The notes: generated by a model not told the origin, from the letters alone. A DNA stretch of 64,000 nucleotides from an uncultured Porphyromonadaceae bacterium (GCA_937989585.1 CALKRW010000066.1:1-64000), one strand, 5' to 3'. Positions 25,004 to 34,432 are shown, numbered from the stretch's first letter. Made by a program: numbers and translations.

Positions 25004-26620
25004 GTGAAAGTAAAAAATCATCTGCTCACCGCATGGCCTGCGGCAGCGGTATTTGTAAGCATATCCATGGTCTACGGCCTGTTTTCGTACTGGATGCCGT
25101 ATGTACTGGATGACCTTCTTTTCCAGGGTCTATATCTTGAGCACAATGGTGGAGAAAGCAGTTTTTCGCTGAACGCGCTGATAGATTTCAGCGCTGATGT
25201 GCGTGCATGCGATAACGGAAGACTATCAAATATACTGTCACCTATAGCGACACTGATGGTGCCTCGATGGCTGTTTTCGATTCTGACCGGGGTAGGGTGT
25301 GCCTCCATGTTTGCGATGATGTGCTCACTTGCAGGGTTCAGAAAGCAAACCGTGGCAGAGGCAATGCTTGTGCTCTGGGTCTGCTCGCTCGTGCTGCTGC
25401 CGTGGCGAAACAGCATTATGGTCAATGACTATCTGCTGAACTACCTGTATCCTTCGCTGGCATGCATGGGTTTCGTGACAGTGATGGGAAAAGAGAAGGA
25501 CTTCGTGCGCCCGCGGGTGCTGTTTATTGTCGGAGCCATTGCCCTGGCTGTACCTTCGGGATGGTTTCATGAAGGTTTCTCAGTGCCTCTGTGTGCCGGT
25601 TTTGCCGTTTATGGGCTGATGCGTAAAGGGAGACTGTCTGTGGCATGGTGGAGCGTGATGGCCATTTTCGTTGCGACAAGCATGCTGACAGCATTGGCCC
25701 CCGGATTACTACTTAGGGTAGGACGGGAGTTGAATGGCTATTCGGCGGGGGAGAAAATCGGACTGCTGTGCACAACGCTTGGTGCGGTCGTCATAATGGC
25801 GTGTGCCGGAATACCGGCAATCTGGTCAGCGCGGTTCAGGAATGCATGGCGTGACACTCTGTCTGACGGCAGGATGGCGATACTTGCAACGGCAAGCATA
25901 ATGTCTGCAATAATTGTCCTGCTGACACATTCGGATGCGAGAGCAGGCTGGCCGGCCTGTCTGTTCGCTATGGTTGTCATAGCATCACTCATACGTAACC
26001 TCCTGGTTGAATGCGGATGTAGAATTGGCCGAAAGGTGGTGACAAGGTGGATGATGGCCTTGTATGTAATTGTCTGCCTGCTCTTCGCGAATGTCCTGCG
26101 CTGGCAGTACAGACTCAACGAAGAGCATAACCTCGTTCTGGAAATGATGGAAGAATCGAATAACGGAACAGTATATTACGATCTGATAAATCCCCTTGAC
26201 ATACGGCATCAGACTCTGTATCTGGCCATGAGATACTCGTGGATATTACCATGGAACCTCTATCTGCTGAACCAGGGAGAGACATCCACTGGAAGATATA
26301 AGTCTGTCGTTCCCAAAGCGCTTGAGGAATATGACGGCACGGGAGCGAGAGTCATAGCCGGCACCGGAGGCGTTGAGGAATATCACGGAGTGCTGTTATT
26401 GCCCAAGGTTTCGGACGAAATCCATCAGCAGTATATGGACGGTCATTCCGAGGTCACACATTACCGCATAGAGACAACAGACGGTAATGTGTATGAGAAC
26501 GAGATGTGCGAGAAAATACGGTTTTTCGACAAGAAAGGGAATGTGAGATGGCATGTCATTCCCTTACGCGAAAGAATCGAAGGAAAAGTGGCCCGAATAG
26601 ATTATGTCAGCGGGCAATGA
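25004..26620 (+). CDS. DUF6056-like polytopic membrane protein
   Basis: 538 residues starting at GTG (25004); the promoter box at 24972 leaves no room for a much earlier start. About ten hydrophobic helices occupy residues 10-370, followed by a ~160-residue C-terminal soluble domain. 'VLDDLLFQGLY' near the first periplasmic loop (paired acidic residues) and the overall layout resemble GT-C-type glycosyltransferase-like proteins annotated DUF6056. A role in surface-glycan assembly is inferred. Its 3' end overlaps the convergent CotH gene by 14 bases. Confidence 0.72.
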   Translation: MKVKNHLLTAWPAAAVFVSISMVYGLFSYWMPYVLDDLLFQGLYLEHNGGESSFSLNALIDFSADVRACDNGRLSNILSPIATLMVPRWLFSILTGVGCASMFAMMCSLAGFRKQTVAEAMLVLWVCSLVLLPWRNSIMVNDYLLNYLYPSLACMGFVTVMGKEKDFVRPRVLFIVGAIALAVPSGWFHEGFSVPLCAGFAVYGLMRKGRLSVAWWSVMAIFVATSMLTALAPGLLLRVGRELNGYSAGEKIGLLCTTLGAVVIMACAGIPAIWSARFRNAWRDTLSDGRMAILATASIMSAIIVLLTHSDARAGWPACLFAMVVIASLIRNLLVECGCRIGRKVVTRWMMALYVIVCLLFANVLRWQYRLNEEHNLVLEMMEESNNGTVYYDLINPLDIRHQTLYLAMRYSWILPWNLYLLNQGETSTGRYKSVVPKALEEYDGTGARVIAGTGGVEEYHGVLLLPKVSDEIHQQYMDGHSEVTHYRIETTDGNVYENEMCEKIRFFDKKGNVRWHVIPLRERIEGKVARIDYVSGQ

Positions 26621-28364
26621 GTTTCGTGGCGTTGCCTTTCTCGACAATGATGTAGAAACCTGCCGAAGGAAGAGCGATGTGGCCCCGGCCGGAAGCAACA
26701 AGCATACCGGTAGCATTGTAGACCTCAATCTGTTCGGGCGCGGAAATACTGCGTCCGGTTATCTGCCATGACTGCGCATAGTCAGGTGTAATGTCGTCAG
26801 TACCGGCAGTGTCGGTGACGTAAAGTGTCTTGGTAGTCGGGTCGAGTGTAAGGAAGACATTGTACAATGGCTGATTGTCCTTGACTGTAATATTCTTGCC
26901 TCGGTCCTTTAACTGATAGGGCTTGTTGAGTTCGAGGGGAGTGTCATCGCCTCCAAGGTCAACGGTTTTCCAGTCGGATGTGGCAAGTTTGAAGGCGTCG
27001 GTGATATCAATGTTGTCAAGGAAAAAGGTCCCGTTTGAGGAATTCCACTGTAATGGCTGGGAAGTGTTCCATGAATTCTGAGTTCCACGGAAATAGACGC
27101 TATATTCCGGATAGTCGGGAATAGGTGTGGTGCCCCATTGCTTCCCGAGCCAGTTGATTTTGAAATCCATCAGGGACTTTATCTTGGCGACACTGTTGGA
27201 GATGTCAGAATTGCCATACTGTGGCCAGCGGGAATGACTGCTTTCAGCGGCAGCCGTGATACGCGCGGCCTCAGCGTCGATGAAGTTGTGGAGACCGGGA
27301 TAGCCGCTTGTGCAGAATTCCTTCCATATCTCCTTGACACGTTCCTGGAAACGGGGAAATTTGTAAATCTCGCCGATCCATGTCTGGTTAAAGGCCGGGC
27401 GGTCCCATATGAAACGGGTTGATGCTCCGCGCTGGTATGCGTTGCCGAAATCCCAGACAGGACCGAAGATCCATTTCTTATCCTTGCCCTTGTCGCGATA
27501 GATGTAGCATGAGCCGTGGAAGGACTCGCAGTCATCCATGATTTCCTGAACAATGTAGTAGCGTGCGAGGGCATCGATGTCGACGAGTTGTTCCCATTCG
27601 GAGGAAGTCTTGTCGGAGGAATATATGGCACGGTTGATGGCCAGCATCTGTTCACGCAGGTAAGACTCCTGCTCGGGAGACAGTTCTTCGGGGGTCTTGT
27701 ATGTAAAGACTATTCTGGCCCCGTTGCCCTCGGTGATTGAGACATGGGGGTCGGTGTCGTAGTTGTCGATCTCGACAAGCCATCCTCCGGTGATTGCCTC
27801 GGGGTCGGTGGCGAGGTCAGGCTGTTCGACGATGTTGACACGTTTCTTGTCAACGCGGATGAGTTCGGTGGCGAAGTATAGTCCGAGATAGTCGTTGTTG
27901 AGAATCAGTTCGACAGGTTCGGCGGCCGGAGTCCATGCAAGCCCGAGACGTCGGCTTAGTTCGAACCCAAGTATGTTGCGCATGAAACCGAGATTGTCAT
28001 CTGTATGGGCAAGGAGGCCGAAATGCTTGCTTTTCTCCATTCCGAGCAATGCGGCCTTCTCGTCGAGTTTCAGGCGGTAGGGCTTCTTGTCAAAGCCGAC
28101 CCATGTGTAATTGCCGCGACCCTTGATCTGGAGGGGCAGAGGCTCGGATTCGCTGCCGATAGCCTTGATGCCGTCCGCACCATTCGGATTGAGCCAGTAT
28201 GTGCCACGGAGATATGTTTCTTTTGAGGTGACCGGAGTGCCATTCTCGGTATTTATTGTTATGACGGGAAGGGTTCCGGAGGGAACTGCGGCTGAAGCGG
28301 AAAAGGAAGCGGCGGCAAATATAATAGCCGTAAAGCCGCGGAGTGCTTTATGGATGTTTAACAT
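26607..28364 (-). CDS. CotH kinase-like secreted protein with sorting-like tail
   Basis: Start taken at the second ATG (28364), which opens a signal peptide (MLNIHKALRGFTAIIFA...). About 585 residues. CotH hallmarks: 'KKPYRLKLDEKAALLGM', 'HFGLLAHTDDNLGFMRNILG', 'WLVEIDNYDTDPHVSI' and 'WIFGPVWDFGNAYQ'. CotH proteins are atypical protein kinases in some organisms; in gut Bacteroidales they are secreted proteins of unknown target. The end (EVYNATGMLVAS...AGFYIIVEKG) resembles a type IX-secretion tail. It ends within the convergent DUF6056 gene. Confidence 0.88.
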   Translation of the reverse strand: MLNIHKALRGFTAIIFAAASFSASAAVPSGTLPVITINTENGTPVTSKETYLRGTYWLNPNGADGIKAIGSESEPLPLQIKGRGNYTWVGFDKKPYRLKLDEKAALLGMEKSKHFGLLAHTDDNLGFMRNILGFELSRRLGLAWTPAAEPVELILNNDYLGLYFATELIRVDKKRVNIVEQPDLATDPEAITGGWLVEIDNYDTDPHVSITEGNGARIVFTYKTPEELSPEQESYLREQMLAINRAIYSSDKTSSEWEQLVDIDALARYYIVQEIMDDCESFHGSCYIYRDKGKDKKWIFGPVWDFGNAYQRGASTRFIWDRPAFNQTWIGEIYKFPRFQERVKEIWKEFCTSGYPGLHNFIDAEAARITAAAESSHSRWPQYGNSDISNSVAKIKSLMDFKINWLGKQWGTTPIPDYPEYSVYFRGTQNSWNTSQPLQWNSSNGTFFLDNIDITDAFKLATSDWKTVDLGGDDTPLELNKPYQLKDRGKNITVKDNQPLYNVFLTLDPTTKTLYVTDTAGTDDITPDYAQSWQITGRSISAPEQIEVYNATGMLVASGRGHIALPSAGFYIIVEKGNATKLIAR

Positions 28365-28548
28365 ACGGAATGAAATTCTCGGCAAAGTTCCGGTCTGGAT
28401 CAGGGCCGATGTGTCGTGGTAATGACAGGTTAGAAGTTAAAAAATACGCAAAGATAACATCGATGAGGCATGAAGTGGTCCTCATTTGTGTTATCCTTGC
28501 AAAGTTATGTATTTTTTGCCATTAAAGCAAATATCAGTTCATAGGGCG

Positions 28549-28788
28549 TTATTGTTTTTCGGGAATGGAGCCGGAAGTATTGAAAGATACCGTGGCATTG
28601 TGGCTGATGGCCCCTGCTCCGGAGGCATTGTCCTGAATCTCACTTTCTCGGATGGCCCTGGGGGTCACAACGGTATGCCTGCCTCCGAAATGAATACGGT
28701 TGGTATCGGCGGCCGTCAGCACCTGGTCATCGGGAGAGAGCATCTGTCTGACCATGTCTAGATTAATCTTTGCTTTGGGTTTTCTCAT
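28549..28788 (-). CDS. Small Cys-free peptide downstream of VKOR gene (possible leader/precursor peptide)
   Basis: 79 residues, no cysteine, no signal peptide, no TM segment. The N-terminal ~30 residues are polar and helical (KINLDMVRQMLSPDDQVL) and are followed by HFGGRHTVV, reminiscent of a double-glycine leader junction. The remaining ~45 residues are rich in Asn, Ser, Gly and Ala. It starts 13 bases after the VKOR-family gene and is last in the thioredoxin-VKOR-peptide operon. I recognise no family. It could be a ribosomal natural-product-type precursor or simply a small cytosolic protein. Confidence 0.55.
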   Translation of the reverse strand: MRKPKAKINLDMVRQMLSPDDQVLTAADTNRIHFGGRHTVVTPRAIRESEIQDNASGAGAISHNATVSFNTSGSIPEKQ

Positions 28789-28801
28789 GATTTCGTGTGT
28801 T

Positions 28802-29818
28802 TCAAGGCCGGGAATCCGGGCTGCGGGAGAGAATGAATGCGTCTACACGGTTTAGCAGGCACACAGCGCCGATATATGCGGCTGCAAGAATGAAGAAACC
28901 ATTCAAAGGCATATGGACACGTCCAAACATTCCGCTGAGGAGGTTTACGGCGAAAACAGACCACAGGAGGGCCTGTACCGTGAGACAGAGCGTGCACCAG
29001 TGTCTGGCGCGTATCTTCTGGTACCATATGCTCCAGAATGCGTACGGCAGGCAGAAACAGTTACAGACCGCAAGCCAGCCCCACATATCGGGGAACATCA
29101 GCAGGACGCAAAGGGAGACGGTGAAGTAGCCCATGCCGATTTCGCTCCATGCTATCAGTCCAAGCAATCTGGAGGCTCCGGATGAAAGGACGTGGTCACA
29201 TCCTCCGGCCTGGATCACGCCGCATACGGCATCGGCTGCGGCGGATTTGACTTTAAGCGTCTTCTGCAACAGGAGGAATGATATGTATATCCCGGCGACG
29301 CAAAGCACTGCGTCGGCAGTCGCTCCCCAGTGTCTCCATAGTCCGTTGATGACAAAAGCGTATACGAAGAGGAAGGTCAGCGCGCCGGTCAGGACGAGGT
29401 CGCGGCATATTGCGGCCATTTCCGTCAAAAGATTCTTGCGATAGCCGGGTTCGGCAGCATCCTCACCGGGAGAGGCGACAAGTACTATTCCATTGATTCC
29501 TTTTACAAAATCCTCCCGGGAGATTGTCTGTGGAACTCCTTCAGAAAGATAGCATACGCTATCCTTGCCGATTGAGGTGACAATTACAAAAACGCCGAGA
29601 CGCGTCTGACACAGCATGGGCACGGGCATGTCGAGCGCCCGCGCGTTATCGGCGAGCCGGACAGCTAGGCTGTCGACTCCATACTCCCTGAGCAGATGTG
29701 TAAGGCCGAACAGAGAGTTGAAGTCCATCCGGCTGAAGCGCTTGTCCGAATATTCCTTTGTGTGAGGGACACCAAGGACATTGAGGAAGTCAGTGAAGAT
29801 AGTATGTTCTTTTTGCAT
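28802..29818 (-). CDS. VKOR-family membrane oxidoreductase with degenerate C39-peptidase-like N-domain
   Basis: 338 residues. The N-terminal ~125 residues follow the C39-peptidase fold (LFGLTHLLREYGVDSLAVRL, 'GVFVIVTS', 'ISREDFVKGINGIVLVAS') but lack the catalytic Cys and the usual His, so it should not cleave. Then four to five TM helices (~140-325) with the VKOR cysteines: one in GGCDHVLSS and a CxxC in HWCTLCL. VKOR proteins reoxidise thioredoxin-like partners to form disulfides. The partner is probably the thioredoxin encoded 23 bases upstream. Confidence 0.8.
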   Translation of the reverse strand: MQKEHTIFTDFLNVLGVPHTKEYSDKRFSRMDFNSLFGLTHLLREYGVDSLAVRLADNARALDMPVPMLCQTRLGVFVIVTSIGKDSVCYLSEGVPQTISREDFVKGINGIVLVASPGEDAAEPGYRKNLLTEMAAICRDLVLTGALTFLFVYAFVINGLWRHWGATADAVLCVAGIYISFLLLQKTLKVKSAAADAVCGVIQAGGCDHVLSSGASRLLGLIAWSEIGMGYFTVSLCVLLMFPDMWGWLAVCNCFCLPYAFWSIWYQKIRARHWCTLCLTVQALLWSVFAVNLLSGMFGRVHMPLNGFFILAAAYIGAVCLLNRVDAFILSRSPDSRP

Positions 29819-29841
29819 GTGCTACTCTTCCCCGGGAATAA

Positions 29842-30138
29842 TCATTTCATGTATTCTTCGACTTTGGCAAGGAGATCGTTTGCTTCGATTTCGCCGCTAT
29901 GGCGCCATACCTCGGTCGAATTCCTGTAAAGAATAAATGTGGGCACAGACTGGACATTCTGTTCGTCGGCGTATTCCTGGTTACGGTCAATGTCGAGTTG
30001 GTAGACTTTGGCGCGGCCTTCGACAAGTTCGCTGACTTGCTCGACGATAGGAGCCATCCGTCTGCAGTGAGGGCACCATGTGGCGAAAAATTCAACCAGA
30101 ACAACATTAGCGGTAGAAATCATGTCATTGTAATCCAT
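29842..30138 (-). CDS. Thioredoxin
   Basis: 98 residues, a minimal thioredoxin fold with no signal peptide. Active site Cys22-Pro-His-Cys25 (ATWCPHCRRM); the Pro-His dipeptide is DsbA-like and more oxidising than the Gly-Pro of classical thioredoxin. The cis-Pro loop is 'VQSVPTFILY'. First gene of the cassette with VKOR and the small peptide. Because it lacks an export signal, its meeting with the VKOR cysteines would be on the cytoplasmic side, which is worth checking. Confidence 0.9.
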   Translation of the reverse strand: MDYNDMISTANVVLVEFFATWCPHCRRMAPIVEQVSELVEGRAKVYQLDIDRNQEYADEQNVQSVPTFILYRNSTEVWRHSGEIEANDLLAKVEEYMK

Positions 30139-30260
30139 AGTAATACAAGCGGTTTAGGTGTGTTAGTAAATCATTCGAATATAGAACGCAATAAAATGCA
30201 GAAAAGTTCTGAAAGTCATTGTGGTGAATGATACTGAAGTGAAAAACAGGTGGATATAAA

Positions 30261-30293
30261 AAAGACCCCCGAAGATTATCTTCGGGAGTCTTT
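30261..30293 (-). terminator. Terminator of tRNA-Glu
   Basis: AAAGAC-c-CCCGAAGA / TCTTCGGG-a-GTCTTT stem with a TTA loop, then a T tract (GTCTTTTTTATA) on the minus strand. It begins directly at the tRNA 3' end. Confidence 0.85.
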
Positions 30294-30368
30294 GGTAGCG
30301 CGTCCGGGATTCGAACCCGAGTCTCCGCCTTGAGAGGGCGGCGTGCTAGGCCTCTACACTAATGCGCC
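30293..30368 (-). tRNA. tRNA-Glu (anticodon CTC)
   Basis: The 76-base minus-strand transcript folds as a cloverleaf: acceptor GGCGCAT, D arm GTGT...GCAC, anticodon arm CCGCC-CTCTCAA-GGCGG, T loop TTCGAAT, and an encoded CCA. Loop position 34-36 is CTC, decoding GAG. One acceptor mismatch (A6-C67) is present. Confidence 0.95.
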
Positions 30369-30470
30369 AAGCGTCGTTTGCGAGTGCAAAGTAACAACAT
30401 TTTTTTGACACTGCCAAATTTCCAGGCTAAAAATCTAAAAAAACTTTTTGAGTGTTATTCCAATTACGGT

Positions 30471-31301
30471 TTATTTGCCTGATGCATTGGCTATCTGGTT
30501 GCGTGCAACGGAAAGGCGGCGCTCCAGAGCCTCGCGGTCGATTCTCGCCTGACGGAGTTCGGCGCGGGCATGCGCAAGTTGGTAACTGCGTACGATGGCC
30601 TGCGTGTCTTTGGCGGAGAGGGTGATTGTCTGATTTTTCTTACCGCCGGAGATGACAAGTTTCAGGTTGGGGGCCGAAGGGTTATTTACTAGGGCTTTGG
30701 CGATAACGTCGGCGATCTCGGGACCAACAACCAGTGATACTGGAGAATCAGGACCGAAACTTTCTGATTCAGGAGCGGTTACGGAAGCCAGAGTCGTAGC
30801 CCCGGAAACTAGATGTATGGTGCCGGGTATAAAACCGCCGGGAACACGAATCATTAGCATCCATGGCATATCCTCGTTGCCTACACGAGGCTGGACGGCG
30901 AGACTTGCTGAGGAAAGTTCCATGGGATTCAAAGATTTGTCGAGGAGGTAGGAACCTGTTGCGGCCGAAACCACAATTTTCTTGAAAAAGGAAGTCAGGG
31001 AGTCGACACACAATTGTGATGATGCGAGATATGCGTCTGCCTGAGGTATGTCCTGCAGGCATTGTGCCTCGGCAATCGAGGCACGTTGGGTTATTGTCTT
31101 GCGTCGGAGATCGGCGCTGTCGGGAAATTTGGCGTTAAGTGAGTCGCAAAGAGCCTCGGCCTTCTCAAGATTGCCGTTGGCGATGGCCTTGTCGATGGCG
31201 TTGCTCATGTCGGTGGCCGGAGTAGTGCTTTCGTTGTCCGTTATTCCGGAGCAAGAGCAGAGAGAGGCTGCTAGGGCGAGGTATATAAATTTATGTTTCA
31301 T
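30471..31301 (-). CDS. Lipoprotein of unknown function with C-terminal coiled coil
   Basis: 276 residues with lipoprotein signal (ALAASLCSCSG). Residues ~30-80 look like a TPR-type helical hairpin ('LEKAEALCDSLNAKFPDSAD'). The middle is beta-rich ('PRVGNEDMPWMLMIRVPGGF'). The last ~45 residues are a charged coiled coil (RAELRQARIDREALERRL). I recognise no named family. It lies just after the Rel-family gene on the same strand, 44 bases away, so the two may share a transcript. Confidence 0.7.
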   Translation of the reverse strand: MKHKFIYLALAASLCSCSGITDNESTTPATDMSNAIDKAIANGNLEKAEALCDSLNAKFPDSADLRRKTITQRASIAEAQCLQDIPQADAYLASSQLCVDSLTSFFKKIVVSAATGSYLLDKSLNPMELSSASLAVQPRVGNEDMPWMLMIRVPGGFIPGTIHLVSGATTLASVTAPESESFGPDSPVSLVVGPEIADVIAKALVNNPSAPNLKLVISGGKKNQTITLSAKDTQAIVRSYQLAHARAELRQARIDREALERRLSVARNQIANASGK

Positions 31302-31345
31302 GTCAGACTGGATTTGGAGATAATGAATTGCTTATGGGTAAATTG

Positions 31346-33592
31346 TCAATGCGAGCGCTCGACTTCCTTGACACCCTTGACGGTCTTGATCTTGCGGATA
31401 AGTTCACGTAGTGACGCCTGGTCGGGCACGCCGACGATTACATATCCCTGGAAAAGACCGTCGTTTGAATCGACGGCGATGTTCCGCAGACTCACACCTT
31501 TCTCTTTGGTTATTATGGATGTGATGTTGGTGATTATGCCGATGTCGTCGTAACCGAGTATGCGCAAGGTCGCTCCCATCTGTCCGCCGACCTTTCCGCT
31601 CCATCGTGTGCGGATGATGCGGTAAGGGTAGCGTTCCGAGATGTTTCGGGCATTGGGGCAGTCGGTACGGTGAATCTTGATGACACCCTCGGCAGAGATG
31701 AAACCGAAGACGTCGTCACCGTATATGGGGTTACAGCAACGGGCGAGACGGTAGTTCATGCCCTTGACATCGCCTGAACCTATGACAAGGATATCATTGC
31801 TGGCCTCGGTCTCGTTATCCTTGTTTGTCTGTAAGACGAATTCACTTGCAGAGACAGCGGCCTCGGCCTCGGCCGTCTTTTTAACCTGTGTTTCGTACTT
31901 ATCCACGATCGAGCCGGCGTCGATTGAGTCGGCGGCAATGGCGCTGTAGAATTCAGTGGCGGTCTTGAATCCAAGTTTCTTGATCAGTTTCATCAACTGC
32001 GACTCGTCGGCCTCGACCTTGCGGTTCTTGAAGCGGCGCTGGAGCGTCTCCTTGCCGAGTTCGGCGGCCCTGCTCTCCTGTTCCTTGAGCGTTACGCGAA
32101 TCTTGTTACGGGCTTTGGACGTGACAGCGAAATTCAGCCAGTCCTGCTTTGGTGTCTGGGTAGGAGAGGTTGATATCTCGACTGTGTCGCCGCTCTGCAA
32201 TTTATAGTTGATCTTGCGATTCTTGCCGTTGACCTTTCCTCCGACGCACTGGCAGCCCAGCCGCGAGTGTATGGCGAAGGCAAAATCGAGGACCGAAGCA
32301 CCCAGAGGGAGACGGTGAAGGTCACCTTTGGGAGTGAACACGAACACCTCCTTGTTGTAGATGTCCATGGTCATGTTTTTCATCAGTTCCATAGGACCGG
32401 TCTCGGCAGTCTCGAGTATGTCGCGGACGTTCTTCATCCAGTCGTCGAGATTTTCCTCTGACTTGATTCCCTTGTAGCGCCAGTGGGCGGCAAGACCTTT
32501 TTCAGCAACCTGATCCATGCGACGTGTGCGAATCTGAACCTCGACCCAGCGCTCGTCGGGCCCGTAGACAGTTATATGCAGGGACTCGTAGCCGTTGGCT
32601 TTGGGTATTGAAATCCAGTCCTTCATTCGCGCCGGATTGGGCCGGAACATGTCCGTGATGAGCGAGTAGGTCAGCCAGCAGTCCTGCTTCTCGCGTTCGG
32701 CGGGAGCGTCGATTATGATACGTATGGCGAACAGGTCGTAGATGCCGTCGATGTCGTTTTTTTGTTTTTTCATCTTATTCCATATGGAATAGATGGATTT
32801 CGTGCGGCCCTTGATGTCGAACTTCAGGCCTTCGGCCTCGAGTTTGGCCTTGACGGGAGCGATGAAGTTGGCTATGTATGCGTCGCGCTTGACTTTGGTC
32901 TCGTTGAGTTTGTGTGCGATGGAGGTATAGATTCCACGGTCGGTATACTTCAGTGACATGTCCTCGAGTTCGGACTTGATGGCGTAAAGTCCGAGGCGAT
33001 GGGCCAGTGGAGCGTAGAGGTATGCTGCCTCGCCGGCGACACGTCGCACGGCATCCTCGTCTGGGTGATGGTTGATGGAACGCATCAGGGCGAGGCGGGC
33101 GGCAATCATTATTATGATTACACGAATGTCCTCGGCAAAGGTCAGAAGCAGACGCTTGAAGTTTTCGTCCTGGACTGTAGCATTACGTTTGTAAAGGGAA
33201 GCGGCCCGAATGAGACGGCTGACGGTTAGGGCTACATCATCGCCCCATACACCGGCGAGTTCTGACTGTGACAGGAATCCGGTTTCCACCAGGGGGCGCA
33301 TGAGGATTGTCAGGCACATAGTGCGGTCAGGTGCGACTTTCTCGCATAGCACGAGACAGGTGTCAAGGCTGCGGGACAGAGGATGAAGGCCGAAGTTGTC
33401 GCGCACGAAGATGTCGGCCTCTATCGCGCGACGCAGGAGATCGAGCACACGCTCACGGTCACCGTCCTGCAGCAGTGGCTCTAGAGTGTCGGCAAGGGCA
33501 TCGAAGCCCTCGCGCAGTTTCTTGAGTTCCGATACTGACAGGGGAGTCTTGTCAGGTTCGGGCTGAAGCGAGTTGTTGGTGTTTTCGGTCAT
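31346..33592 (-). CDS. relA: RelA/SpoT-family (p)ppGpp synthetase with degenerate hydrolase domain
   Basis: Start set at the ATG at 33592 (MTENTNNSLQ; about 748 residues), which lies downstream of a good promoter; an upstream in-frame ATG at 33688 would precede it. Order: HD domain, synthetase, TGS ('VFVFTPKGDLHRLPLGASVL'), helical/zinc-finger-like region and C-terminal ACT. Synthetase motifs are intact (GRTKSIYSIW, YDLFAIRI, RMKDWISIPKANGYESLH, VEVQIRT). In the HD domain the HDxxED stretch reads MRPLVETG and the later LADRLHNMR stretch reads IAARLALMR, so metal ligands are lost. Predicted synthetase-only enzyme despite an RxKD-type synthetase motif. Confidence 0.88.
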   Translation of the reverse strand: MTENTNNSLQPEPDKTPLSVSELKKLREGFDALADTLEPLLQDGDRERVLDLLRRAIEADIFVRDNFGLHPLSRSLDTCLVLCEKVAPDRTMCLTILMRPLVETGFLSQSELAGVWGDDVALTVSRLIRAASLYKRNATVQDENFKRLLLTFAEDIRVIIIMIAARLALMRSINHHPDEDAVRRVAGEAAYLYAPLAHRLGLYAIKSELEDMSLKYTDRGIYTSIAHKLNETKVKRDAYIANFIAPVKAKLEAEGLKFDIKGRTKSIYSIWNKMKKQKNDIDGIYDLFAIRIIIDAPAEREKQDCWLTYSLITDMFRPNPARMKDWISIPKANGYESLHITVYGPDERWVEVQIRTRRMDQVAEKGLAAHWRYKGIKSEENLDDWMKNVRDILETAETGPMELMKNMTMDIYNKEVFVFTPKGDLHRLPLGASVLDFAFAIHSRLGCQCVGGKVNGKNRKINYKLQSGDTVEISTSPTQTPKQDWLNFAVTSKARNKIRVTLKEQESRAAELGKETLQRRFKNRKVEADESQLMKLIKKLGFKTATEFYSAIAADSIDAGSIVDKYETQVKKTAEAEAAVSASEFVLQTNKDNETEASNDILVIGSGDVKGMNYRLARCCNPIYGDDVFGFISAEGVIKIHRTDCPNARNISERYPYRIIRTRWSGKVGGQMGATLRILGYDDIGIITNITSIITKEKGVSLRNIAVDSNDGLFQGYVIVGVPDQASLRELIRKIKTVKGVKEVERSH

Positions 33593-33661
33593 AATCTGTG
33601 CCAGTGGAAATGTGAATCGTAAATATTTGAAACTGTATTGTTGAGATGCAGTGCGATGTGC

Positions 33662-33694
33662 CAAAATTACGAATAATTTTCGACACATCGCAAA
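33662..33694 (-). promoter_or_regulatory. Promoter of the Rel gene (TTTG-N21-TAATTTTG)
   Basis: On the minus strand a TTTG (33691-33694) lies 21 bases before TAATTTTG (33662-33669), the Bacteroidetes -33/-7 arrangement, with the ATG about 70 bases downstream at 33592. Confidence 0.6.
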
Positions 33695-33750
33695 AATAGG
33701 GCTTAAAAGTTGTTTTTGCTGAGAACCGTGGTTTGTAAAAGTGCGGCAGC

Positions 33751-34362
33751 TTAATCGCAGATTTCCAACGGCAGACGGTTCAACTCCTCGATGTAATCAA
33801 GAATCTGCTGCCGTCCGCGTCGATCGATACTTGATGTGCGGAATACCGGAGGAAGTTCCTCCCATGTCTCAAGCAAGGTCTCGCAGTATTTGGCGGTCGC
33901 AATCTTGGCGGCATTGGAACTAAGTTTGTCAAGTTTAGTGAACACAATGGCGAAAGGCACACCGTTCTCGCCCAGCCACTGCATGAATTCCATGTCAATT
34001 TTCTGTGGCTGATGGCGCCCGTCGATCAGCAGGAAGAGATTGGTCATCTGCTCGCGGTTGAGAATATAGTCCTTGATCATGGCCTCTAGGCGAGTGCGGT
34101 CGGCTTTGGAACGCTGGGCATAGCCATAGCCGGGAAGGTCGACAATCTGCCATTCGTCATTGACTATGAAGTGGTTGATAAGCATTGTCTTGCCGGGTGT
34201 AGACGAAGTCATTGCGAGGCCTTTCTGTCCGGTTAGCATGTTTATCAGCGAGGACTTGCCGACATTGGATCGACCTATGAATGCATATTCGTGCATTGAG
34301 GACTTGGGACATTTGTCGTATGAAGGTGCCGAGGTTACGAAGCGTGCGGTGTTTATGATCAT
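33751..34362 (-). CDS. yihA: Ribosome biogenesis GTPase YihA/YsxC (EngB)
   Basis: 203 residues, the standard length. G-motifs: GRSNVGKSS (G1), a T in the TPGKT region (G2), DLPGYGYA (G3), TKLD (G4) and RTSS near the end (G5). The protein helps assemble the large ribosomal subunit. It sits between the CPBP protease and Rel genes on the same strand, with a 158-base gap before Rel that holds the Rel promoter. Confidence 0.95.
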   Translation of the reverse strand: MIINTARFVTSAPSYDKCPKSSMHEYAFIGRSNVGKSSLINMLTGQKGLAMTSSTPGKTMLINHFIVNDEWQIVDLPGYGYAQRSKADRTRLEAMIKDYILNREQMTNLFLLIDGRHQPQKIDMEFMQWLGENGVPFAIVFTKLDKLSSNAAKIATAKYCETLLETWEELPPVFRTSSIDRRGRQQILDYIEELNRLPLEICD

Positions 34363-34432
34363 ATTCCTGCTTGTCTTATGTAGTTTTCAGTGTTGTGAAT
34401 TAGTGTTCAATCGTATGAGGTGAGAACATATG

